From Celeribacter marinus (GTDB lineage Bacteria > Pseudomonadota > Alphaproteobacteria > Rhodobacterales > Rhodobacteraceae), in NCBI RefSeq assembly GCF_001308265.1, contig NZ_CP012023.1, forward strand, positions 696,932 through 760,931: a stretch of DNA of 64,000 nt, written 5' to 3'. Below the pieces are notes generated by a model. It ran no database searches. It was not told where the DNA came from and saw nothing but the letters and a program-made list of their open reading frames with translations. The position numbers and the translations under genes were made by a program. This document shows positions 1 through 6,260 of the stretch, piece after piece (the stretch's first letter is position 1; the number at the start of each line of letters is the position of its first letter).

Positions 1-1
1 C

Positions 2-502
2 ATCAAGAACGAGATGCTTGACGGAGTTGAGGGCGGTTACACCAAAGGACCAGACGGCGCGCAGGCGGCGATCTATGACGCGTCCATGGCGTACCAAGAG
101 GCAGGGACACCGCTTGTCATCTTTGCAGGCGAACAGTACGGCGCGGGTTCCTCGCGCGACTGGGCGGCCAAAGGGACTGCGCTGTTGGGCGTCAAGGCCG
201 TGATTGCCGAAAGCTTTGAGCGTATTCACCGCTCCAACCTGGTTGGTATGGGCGTTGTTCCGTTTGAGTTCACCGGTGGTGACAGCCGCAAATCTCTGGG
301 CCTGACGGGCGACGAGACAGTGACCATTTTGGGTCTTGATAGCGTTTCCCCGCTGCAAGAGTTGACCGCAAATATCACCTATGCGGACGGCACCACCAAA
401 GACATCACGGTCAAATGCCGCATCGATACAGCTCCTGAAATCGAGTACATCGAAAACGGTGGCGTGCTGCACTACGTGCTGCGCAACCTCGCAAAAGCCT
501 AA
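2..502 (+). CDS. acnA: Aconitate hydratase, C-terminal part (cut by window edge)
   Basis: The open frame enters from the left edge and gives the last 166 residues of a monomeric aconitase, which interconverts citrate and isocitrate in the TCA cycle. What is visible is the swivel domain (domain 4). It contains the substrate-binding stretch GEQYGAGSSRDWAAKG, whose Ser-Arg pair contacts the substrate carboxylate, and the FERIHRSNLVGMGVVP segment typical of AcnA/IRP-type enzymes. The iron-sulfur cysteines lie upstream, outside the window. The gene ends at a TAA followed by a strong intrinsic terminator, so it is the last gene of its transcript. Nothing looks unusual. Confidence 0.96.
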   Translation: MKNEMLDGVEGGYTKGPDGAQAAIYDASMAYQEAGTPLVIFAGEQYGAGSSRDWAAKGTALLGVKAVIAESFERIHRSNLVGMGVVPFEFTGGDSRKSLGLTGDETVTILGLDSVSPLQELTANITYADGTTKDITVKCRIDTAPEIEYIENGGVLHYVLRNLAKA

Positions 503-548
503 GACGCCACGCGGCTGTATAGCCTCAGGCCTCTTACAAACTGTAGAA

Positions 549-576
549 AGGCTCCGCGCAAGCGGGGCCTTTTTTC
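549..576 (+). terminator. Rho-independent terminator of acnA
   Basis: A 9-bp GC-rich stem (one G-T pair) with a four-base GCAA loop is followed directly by six T residues. It lies about 45 bases after the acnA stop. Confidence 0.9.
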
Positions 577-580
577 ATGG

Positions 581-595
581 TTAATCCTTGGTTAA
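581..595. promoter_or_regulatory. CtrA-type box, TTAA-N7-TTAA
   Basis: The sequence reads TTAATCCTTGGTTAA, an exact match to the full alphaproteobacterial CtrA site (two TTAA half-sites, seven bases between). A further TTAACC half-site lies at 628-633. Both are between the acnA terminator and the VPLPA-CTERM gene starting at 686, so CtrA control of that gene is the natural inference. Binding has not been shown; a perfect 8-base match in one intergenic region could still be chance. Confidence 0.55.
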
Positions 596-685
596 GGCAC
601 AATCGGGCCACATTCGTCGGGCATAAATTAACCAACTTAGACCATCCGACCACCATCCGACCCTTGCCTTTTGGAAAGACCCGCC

Positions 686-1369
686 ATGACCTGTAGATCC
701 CTCACCGCTGGCCTGATCGCACTCGCCCTCGCGCCGATTGCCCAAGACGCCGTAGCCCTGACGGTATCCACAACATTTGACGGGTCCGTCTCCACCATGA
801 GCCAAACCCGCCAACGCGGTTTTTTCACCGAAACCGATTGGTACACGGAAATGTCGGCGATCTCGTTTAGCGTGGAACAAGGCACGTTCTCGTTTGGCGT
901 CGAAGCCGTTGATGGTGTCTTTGACCCCTATATCTACCTGTTCGAAGCAGACAATAACTTCAGCCAAAACGACCTCATCGCGTTCAATGATGACATCAAT
1001 TATCCCGATGTTCTCGATTCCTATCTGTCGGTCAATTTGGCGGCGGGCGACTATATCGCTGTGGTTGGACAATGGATGAACTGGGGCGGCAATGGGGCCG
1101 GTGATATTGACTACCAAACAGACGTCGTAGACGGCAATGTGTATGGCGGCGTGGCCAACTGGAACACCCTGCCCGAAAACGGCACGGTTCTAGCCACGTA
1201 CAACTACCAAATTGCAATGACGGGTGAGAACCTTGTGGTGGACGGCGTCCCCGCCGTGCCCCTGCCCGCGTCCATGCCATTGTTGCTCGGGGCGTTCGCA
1301 GTGCCAATGCTAATGCGGCGGCGTAAAAAGTCAGCACAGACCCTGACCCATGCGGCCCTTCCCGCTTGA
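686..1369 (+). CDS. VPLPA-CTERM sorting domain protein (exported, exosortase substrate)
   Basis: This 227-residue protein starts at the ATG at 686, which has GGAAAG seven bases upstream; an in-frame TTG at 671 is less likely. Residues 1-25 form a signal peptide. The middle is an acidic, Asn/Asp/Gly-rich beta-type domain resembling DVUA0089-type secreted proteins. The C-terminus is a complete sorting signal: the motif VPLPAS, a hydrophobic helix and the basic end MRRRKK. In this family an exosortase of the XrtD type recognises VPLPA and transfers the protein to the envelope or matrix. No exosortase gene is in this window. A CtrA-type box lies about 90 bases upstream and a tandem repeat overlaps the stop codon. 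Confidence 0.85.
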   Translation: MTCRSLTAGLIALALAPIAQDAVALTVSTTFDGSVSTMSQTRQRGFFTETDWYTEMSAISFSVEQGTFSFGVEAVDGVFDPYIYLFEADNNFSQNDLIAFNDDINYPDVLDSYLSVNLAAGDYIAVVGQWMNWGGNGAGDIDYQTDVVDGNVYGGVANWNTLPENGTVLATYNYQIAMTGENLVVDGVPAVPLPASMPLLLGAFAVPMLMRRRKKSAQTLTHAALPA

Positions 1370-1453
1370 AGACTGGGGCCCGCCTAAAGACTTGGCCCGC
1401 CTGAAGACTTGGCCCGCCCGAGGACTTGGCCCGCCCGAGGACTGTGCCCGCCT
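1368..1453 (+). repeat. Tandem repeat, five copies of a 17-18 bp unit
   Basis: Five consecutive units run 1368-1385, 1386-1402, 1403-1419, 1420-1436 and 1437-1453, close to GAAGACTTGGCCCGCCT. The first has one extra G and the last has TGT for TTG. The array begins inside the stop codon of the VPLPA-CTERM gene and is non-coding unless the stop is read through. Its role is unknown. Confidence 0.9.
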
Positions 1454-1506
1454 GACCATCCCCACACATAAAGAAAATCGTAACAGTTTTGCGCCACACT
1501 TGCGGG

Positions 1507-1617
1507 ATGGAACACAAACCCCATCCCCACCGCGCACTTGCACGCCCCCGCCACATCCCGCTGCCATGGGCAGAGTGGCTTGTTATCCTCCCAATTTTAC
1601 TTTTGGGTCTGCTCTAA
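1507..1617 (+). CDS. Possible 36-residue membrane miniprotein
   Basis: An ATG at 1507 opens a short frame ending at TAA 1615-1617. The peptide has a His/Pro/Arg-rich N-terminus and a single hydrophobic C-terminal helix, WLVILPILLLGLL, which could cross the membrane once. It sits in the leader region of metY. The only ribosome-binding hint is GCGGG immediately before the ATG, which is too close to be convincing. It may be a real small protein, a leader peptide, or chance. Confidence 0.25.
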   Translation: MEHKPHPHRALARPRHIPLPWAEWLVILPILLLGLL

Positions 1618-1655
1618 TCACCTGCGACATTGCGCCACGTAAAGTGAGCGCGTAA

Positions 1656-1683
1656 TCTCCCGCCAACTCAACATGTCGGGAGA
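1656..1683 (+). promoter_or_regulatory. Hairpin sequestering the metY Shine-Dalgarno
   Basis: TCTCCCG at 1656-1662 is the exact complement of CGGGAGA at 1677-1683, with a 14-base loop. The right arm is the Shine-Dalgarno of metY, five bases before the ATG at 1689. Such a fold would block ribosome entry, as in translational riboswitches. I could not fit it to the SAM-II or SAM/SAH consensus, so the ligand, if any, is unknown. Confidence 0.5.
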
Positions 1684-1688
1684 ACACT

Positions 1689-2966
1689 ATGTCAGACAAA
1701 AAACTCGGTTTTGATACATTGCAAGTCCACGCAGGCACTGCGCCGGATCCAGCAACAGGCGCGCGTCAGGTGCCGATCTATCAAACCACCGCCTATGCGT
1801 TCAAGGACGCCGAACATGCGGCCCGTTTGTTCAACCTCGAAGAAGTCGGATATATCTATTCGCGCCTGACCAACCCAACCGTTATGGCGCTTGCCAATCG
1901 TATCGTTGCCCTTGAGGGTGGCGTTGGCGGTATCGCGTGTTCCTCTGGCCACGCCGCGCAAATCATGGCGCTCTTCCCGCTGATGCAGCCGGGTTGCAAT
2001 ATCATCGCCTCGACGCGCCTGTATGGCGGCACGCTTACGCAATTCTCGCAAACCTTCAAACGCTTTGGCTGGTCCGCAAAATTTGTCGATTTCGACGATC
2101 TCGACGCGGTACGCGATGCCATCGACGACGACACCCGCGCGGTTTTCTGTGAAACCATCGCCAATCCCGGCGGTGTCATTACAGACCTCGACGCCATTGG
2201 GACAATTTCCAACGATGCGGGTATTCCGCTGATCGTCGACAACACAACCGCGACCCCGTACCTGTGCAACCCGATCAAGCACGGGGCCACCTTGGTCGTG
2301 CATTCCACCACCAAATACCTCACAGGCAACGGCACCGTCACAGGCGGCGCTGTGGTCGATAGCGGTACGTTCGATTGGGCCGCTTCGGGTAAATTCCCGT
2401 CTCTCGCAGCCCCCGAACCCGCCTATCACGGCCTGACATTCACCGAGACCTTTGGCCCGATGGCCTATACGTTCCACTCCATTGCTGTGGGCCTGCGCGA
2501 TCTGGGCATGACCATGAACCCGCAAGCGGCACACTACACGCTGATGGGGATTGAGACGCTGAGCCTGCGCATGCAAAAGCACGTGCAAAACGCGCGCGAA
2601 ATCGCCACATGGCTTGAGGGTGACGCGCGCATTGAGGCGGTCACTTATGCGGGGCTTCCGTCCTCGCCGTACTATGATCGCGTCACACGGATCTGCCCGC
2701 GCGGCGCCGGTGCGCTGTTCACAGTTGCTCTCAAAAGCGGTTATGAGGGATGCGTTGAAACGGTCAGCAAAATGGACCTGTTCAGCCATGTTGCCAACCT
2801 TGGCGATACCCGCTCCCTCGTGATCCACCCTGCCTCGACCACGCACCGCCAGTTGACGGACGCCGAGCAGGTCAAAGCGGGCGTTGGCCGCAACGTGCTA
2901 CGCCTGTCCATCGGAATCGAAGACGCCGCGGATTTGATTGCGGATCTGGATCAGGCACTCAGCTAA
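1689..2966 (+). CDS. metY: O-acetylhomoserine aminocarboxypropyltransferase (sulfhydrylase)
   Basis: This 425-residue PLP enzyme of the Cys/Met metabolism family adds sulfide or methanethiol to O-acetylhomoserine, giving homocysteine or methionine. The N-terminal FDTLQVHAGTAPDPATGARQ and YQTTAY segments are typical of the MetY branch. The PLP lysine is K209 in VVHSTTKYLTGNG, and D184 in LIVDNTTATP contacts the cofactor ring. Length is normal for the family. The start is set by GGGAGA five bases before the ATG. That site is paired in a leader hairpin (1656-1683), which suggests translational control. A bidirectional terminator follows. Confidence 0.93.
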   Translation: MSDKKLGFDTLQVHAGTAPDPATGARQVPIYQTTAYAFKDAEHAARLFNLEEVGYIYSRLTNPTVMALANRIVALEGGVGGIACSSGHAAQIMALFPLMQPGCNIIASTRLYGGTLTQFSQTFKRFGWSAKFVDFDDLDAVRDAIDDDTRAVFCETIANPGGVITDLDAIGTISNDAGIPLIVDNTTATPYLCNPIKHGATLVVHSTTKYLTGNGTVTGGAVVDSGTFDWAASGKFPSLAAPEPAYHGLTFTETFGPMAYTFHSIAVGLRDLGMTMNPQAAHYTLMGIETLSLRMQKHVQNAREIATWLEGDARIEAVTYAGLPSSPYYDRVTRICPRGAGALFTVALKSGYEGCVETVSKMDLFSHVANLGDTRSLVIHPASTTHRQLTDAEQVKAGVGRNVLRLSIGIEDAADLIADLDQALS

Positions 2967-2986
2967 ACTGTGCGAGACAAAACGAC

Positions 2987-3015
2987 AAAGGCCGTCCCAA
3001 TCGGGGCGGCCTTTT
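2987..3015. terminator. Bidirectional terminator between metY and ccmG
   Basis: A 12-bp stem around AAAGGCCGTCCC (one G-T pair) has a four-base loop and T residues on the right and A residues on the left. It can end both metY and the convergent ccm transcript. Confidence 0.85.
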
Positions 3016-3041
3016 GCATAGTATAGGATCCGAGAATCGCC

Positions 3042-3584
3042 TTAGTTTGCGGCGGCTTTCGCAATCTCAGGCTTGATATATTTGTCCAACACATCTTGGG
3101 TAATCGGCCCTGCAAAGCGGTATGTGATCTTCCCTTTGGCATCGATCACATAGGTTTCAGGCACGCCGTACACGCCCCATTCAAGCGCCGTGCGCCCGGG
3201 GCTGTCCTGACCGATAGCGGCGTAAGGATTGCCCAACTCGTTCAAAAAACCAAGCGCTTTGGGGGCTTCGTCTTTGTAGTTGATACCGTAAATGGTGATA
3301 CCGCTTTGGGCCATCGCTTCGAGTTGCGGGTGCTCGGCACGGCACGGCGCACACCATGAGGCCCAGTAGTTGACGAGCTTGACCCCGCCTTGATCCAACA
3401 TCTCGTCGCTCAGGGGCGCAAGATCACCCAACGGCGTGAGCGCGGCAATGGACGGCGCATCTTTGCCCGCCTGTGCGGTCGGCAACCGAGACGCATCATC
3501 GCGTCCCATCCCGAAAATAAACAGCCCCGCAAGCACCGCAAACAACAGCGGCGGAGCCGCCATAAGAGGGGAAATTTTAGGCAT
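3042..3584 (-). CDS. ccmG: Thiol:disulfide interchange protein CcmG (DsbE)
   Basis: This is a membrane-anchored periplasmic thioredoxin that reduces apocytochrome c heme-binding cysteines (or CcmH) during cytochrome c maturation. From the ATG at 3584 it has 180 residues: a signal-anchor helix at 9-26, then a thioredoxin fold with the active site WCAPC (Cys78 and Cys81) and the cis-proline segment YGVPETYVID. The start at 3584 is supported by AAGGA upstream and by an 8-base overlap with the end of ccmD; a longer frame to 3632 is less likely. It is the last gene of ccmABCDG. Confidence 0.95.
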   Translation of the reverse strand: MPKISPLMAAPPLLFAVLAGLFIFGMGRDDASRLPTAQAGKDAPSIAALTPLGDLAPLSDEMLDQGGVKLVNYWASWCAPCRAEHPQLEAMAQSGITIYGINYKDEAPKALGFLNELGNPYAAIGQDSPGRTALEWGVYGVPETYVIDAKGKITYRFAGPITQDVLDKYIKPEIAKAAAN

Positions 3585-3753
3585 TTTGAGATCCTTTCGC
3601 CCGCGCAGCTTTGCGGTGCTCCGCATCAACAAGACGGCGTTTCACCGAGCGTGAGCGTGCTAAAGACCGCCAGATCAACAAAGCCAGCAACAGCAGCGAC
3701 ACGCCATAAGCGGCATACACATCGCCCGCGTATTTTCCAAGATCGGGCATCAT
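3577..3753 (-). CDS. ccmD: Heme exporter protein CcmD
   Basis: This 58-residue protein is recognised by position and shape: a short N-terminus with PDLGKYAGDVYAAYG, one membrane helix (VSLLLLALLIW), and a basic cytoplasmic tail with SRSVKRR. CcmD helps release holo-CcmE from the CcmABC complex. Its start overlaps the ccmC stop (TGATG) and its end overlaps the ccmG start by 8 bases, so the three are translationally coupled. The start could be either of two adjacent ATGs (3753 or 3750). Confidence 0.9.
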   Translation of the reverse strand: MMPDLGKYAGDVYAAYGVSLLLLALLIWRSLARSRSVKRRLVDAEHRKAARAKGSQNA

Positions 3754-4499
3754 CAGCCTTGAACCCTTTCGCGCATTTCAATGGCTTGCAGGCGGCGTTG
3801 ACGGATTTCGGTCCGTGTGCGCAGCAACACAAGCGTGATAAATAAAAGGACAAACCCCGCAATGGCCATTAAGGCGGGGTACCAAAACACGTCCGCCACG
3901 TTTTCCTTTTCGTCCATCGACAGCGATGCGCCTTGGTGCAACCCTTGGTTCCAAAAATTGACCGCGTAGCGCGACAACAGCGCAAAGACCGAGCCGACAA
4001 GACACAACACGGAGGTCAAATCCGCCGCCGTGTCTGGATTTTCAATCGCTTCCCACAGCGCCATATAGCCGATGTAAAAGAGCAGCAGGATCAAAAAGGA
4101 AGTCAGTCGCGGATCCCATTCCCAATAGGTGCCCCACATCGGCTTGCCCCAAATCGCCCCCGTGAATAGCGCGATGAGCGTCATGATCGCCCCGATGGGA
4201 GCCGCCGCTTTGGCGGCCAATGCGGACACATGGTGACGCCGCACAATCCAGATCAGCGAAGTGACCAACATCATTACCCAGATGTTGATCGCCATCATCG
4301 CAGAGGGCACATGGAGATAGAAAATCTTGATCGTGGCGCCTTGGCGGTAATCATCGGGCGTAAAGAAAAAGCCCCAGACCAAACCGCCCACAAACACGAT
4401 GGCGGCCAAAACCGCGATGGTTGGCAACGCGCGATCCGTCCACGCCATAAATTTGCGCGGATTGGCCCATTCCCAGATAATGTTCATGCCTGACGCCAT
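3753..4499 (-). CDS. ccmC: Heme exporter/ligation protein CcmC
   Basis: CcmC is a six-helix membrane protein of the heme-handling family that loads heme onto CcmE in the periplasm. This 248-residue copy carries the tryptophan-rich heme motif as WGTYWEWDPRLTS, with histidines in the flanking periplasmic loops (FYLHVPSA before it and NQGLHQGASL after it). The ATG at 4499 has GGGAG eight bases upstream. It lies 54 bases downstream of ccmB and overlaps ccmD by one base. Confidence 0.95.
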   Translation of the reverse strand: MASGMNIIWEWANPRKFMAWTDRALPTIAVLAAIVFVGGLVWGFFFTPDDYRQGATIKIFYLHVPSAMMAINIWVMMLVTSLIWIVRRHHVSALAAKAAAPIGAIMTLIALFTGAIWGKPMWGTYWEWDPRLTSFLILLLFYIGYMALWEAIENPDTAADLTSVLCLVGSVFALLSRYAVNFWNQGLHQGASLSMDEKENVADVFWYPALMAIAGFVLLFITLVLLRTRTEIRQRRLQAIEMRERVQG

Positions 4500-4553
4500 G
4501 TCGTTCTCCCTTTGTCGTCCGACACATTAGATCAAACGCATATAAGCCTCAAC

Positions 4554-5210
4554 TCACCTCAACGCGATCCGGATCGCTGCGGCTGCGGCAAAGGGCAGCA
4601 AGGCCACTGAGCCGGCCGAAATTCCCGCCTGCATCATCAATGGCGTGGTCACAAGAAACCCGTCCGCGCCGCGCCGCACCACTTCGGCCCCGAAAATCAG
4701 CGTGGGGATATAAAGCGGCAACACCAGCAGGCTCATCAACAGCCCGCCGCGTTTCAGACCAACCGTAAGCGCCGCACCGAACGCGCCGATAAATGACAGC
4801 GCAGGCGTGCCGATCAACAATGTGATGATCAGCCAACGGTAGGCCGCACCGTCAAGATGGAGCAAAAACCCAAGTGCGGGGGCCGCAACAACCAGAGGCA
4901 ACCCCGTGGTGATCCAATGCGCCAAGGCCTTCATCGCGACGACACCCTCAAGCGGGATGGGCGCGGTGGCCAACAGGTCCAATGATCCATCCTCGAAATC
5001 GAGCGCAAAAATCCGGTCGAGCGACAAAAGACACGCAAGCAGCGCCCCAATCCACAAGATACCCGGCGCAATCACCGCTAGGTTTTCTGCGTTCGGCCCG
5101 ACCCCGAACGGAACAAGCGTGACGAGAATCAAAAAGAACCCGAGGCCAAGGCCGAAACCGCCCCCTGCCCGCACACCAAGCGTCAAATCACGCCACAACA
5201 GCCGGATCAT
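4554..5210 (-). CDS. ccmB: Heme exporter permease CcmB
   Basis: This 218-residue protein is almost entirely hydrophobic with six membrane segments. It matches CcmB, the permease partner of the ATPase CcmA. Telling segments are [21 protein letters not shown] and [15 protein letters not shown]. Together with CcmC it forms the complex that releases holo-CcmE. Its start overlaps the end of ccmA by four bases (ATGA). Confidence 0.94.
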   Translation of the reverse strand: MIRLLWRDLTLGVRAGGGFGLGLGFFLILVTLVPFGVGPNAENLAVIAPGILWIGALLACLLSLDRIFALDFEDGSLDLLATAPIPLEGVVAMKALAHWITTGLPLVVAAPALGFLLHLDGAAYRWLIITLLIGTPALSFIGAFGAALTVGLKRGGLLMSLLVLPLYIPTLIFGAEVVRRGADGFLVTTPLMMQAGISAGSVALLPFAAAAAIRIALR

Positions 5211-5827
5211 AAAAACGCCTCGTCAAAATCATTGTGAACCGTGTCTGCGCGCGCCTTGAACGGGGTGACGTCAAACACCGTCTCATCGACGCCCAGATCA
5301 ATATGCGTGGCAATCACCGCCGCCCCACCCGCAGTGACATGCGCCTTTACGGCCGCACCGAACAACGCCACCGAAGCCGCATCAAGCGACACGGTTGGCT
5401 CGTCGAGCACCCAAACGGGCCGCCCCGTCACCAACAAGCGCGCCAAACCCAAGCGGCGTTTTTGGCCCGCCGAAAGGTTGCCCGCAAGTCGATCGCGCAA
5501 CCCGTCGAGATCAAACGCCATAAGGGCAGCTTCAATATCGTATCCGCCATAGATCCCCGCCCAAAAGGCGAGGTTTTCGGTCACGCTCAAGGTTGATTTC
5601 AATCCATCCGCATGCGCCGCATAGGCCACCGTTTCAGGATCGCACATCACGGCCCCCGCATAGGGCGGCTGCAATCGGGCCAATGTGCGCAATAACGTGG
5701 TTTTGCCTGATCCATTGGGACCGCGCAGCACCAGAATATCACCCGCCGGCACCGAGAAATTAAGCCCCTCAAGGACGGGCATACCACCGCGTGAAACGGT
5801 CAGATTTTCAACATGGATCAAGTTCAT
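5207..5827 (-). CDS. ccmA: ABC transporter ATPase CcmA (cytochrome c maturation)
   Basis: This 206-residue ABC ATPase has the Walker [10 protein letters not shown], the signature LSAGQKRR and the Walker B VWVLDEP, with a switch histidine in VIATHIDLG. CcmA hydrolyses ATP to release holo-CcmE from CcmC. I chose the ATG at 5827 because AGGG lies eight bases upstream; a GTG at 5836 is the alternative. It heads the ccmABCDG string and is 46 bases downstream of the Mth938-like gene, probably on the same transcript as secDF. Confidence 0.94.
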   Translation of the reverse strand: MNLIHVENLTVSRGGMPVLEGLNFSVPAGDILVLRGPNGSGKTTLLRTLARLQPPYAGAVMCDPETVAYAAHADGLKSTLSVTENLAFWAGIYGGYDIEAALMAFDLDGLRDRLAGNLSAGQKRRLGLARLLVTGRPVWVLDEPTVSLDAASVALFGAAVKAHVTAGGAAVIATHIDLGVDETVFDVTPFKARADTVHNDFDEAFL

Positions 5828-5873
5828 ATTGCGCACCCTACACCGTATGGCCGGACGGGCAAACTGACACCGA

Positions 5874-6227
5874 TCAAACGGGCAGCAACGCCACAGCTAC
5901 GCGGCGTCCTTCGGAGGCTAGGATGTTATAGCTGCGGCACGCGGTGGGCGTCGCCATGAACTCGGCCCCGATCCCTGCGGTGTCGAGCTGTTGGCGCAAG
6001 GCGGGCGGCAAATGCGCCATCTCTTCCCCTGTGCCAAACAAAATGAAATCAACGCGCCCGGCGAGCGCCAACAAGGGCGCTACATCGTCGTAGCCCCCCC
6101 ACTGTGTCGCGCTCGCCCCCATGAGCATCATCGCGCCCTCGTGAACCACGCCTTTGACCCGAAAGAAATTCGGACCGTAGCCGTCAATCGGCACCGCATC
6201 TTCAAAGGGCATATCATTGATCTGCAT
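5874..6227 (-). CDS. Mth938-like domain protein
   Basis: This 117-residue protein matches the small Mth938/DUF498 fold family, whose members include mitochondrial complex I assembly factor NDUFAF3. Visible features are the start [13 protein letters not shown], the core [16 protein letters not shown] and the end [26 protein letters not shown]. The gene sits 33 bases downstream of secDF and just upstream of ccmA, a position commonly seen in Rhodobacterales. Its biochemical function is not established. Confidence 0.88.
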   Translation of the reverse strand: MQINDMPFEDAVPIDGYGPNFFRVKGVVHEGAMMLMGASATQWGGYDDVAPLLALAGRVDFILFGTGEEMAHLPPALRQQLDTAGIGAEFMATPTACRSYNILASEGRRVAVALLPV

Positions 6228-6260
6228 GGAGGGCGTCCCGCGTTTATTCTGTCAAAAGGG

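Noticed and set aside
1350..1655. A 101-codon plus-strand frame spanning the tandem repeat
   Set aside because: It has no ribosome site and starts within another gene in a different frame; the repeats give a non-natural Pro/Leu/Arg pattern. Likely non-coding.
1621..1690. SAM-II or SAM/SAH riboswitch at metY
   Set aside because: I could not find the conserved core or the pseudoknot partners; only the Shine-Dalgarno hairpin is clear.
1692..2846. A 384-codon minus-strand frame opposite metY
   Set aside because: Antisense shadow; the translation is Arg/Gly/Val-rich with no recognisable domain, and metY is certain.
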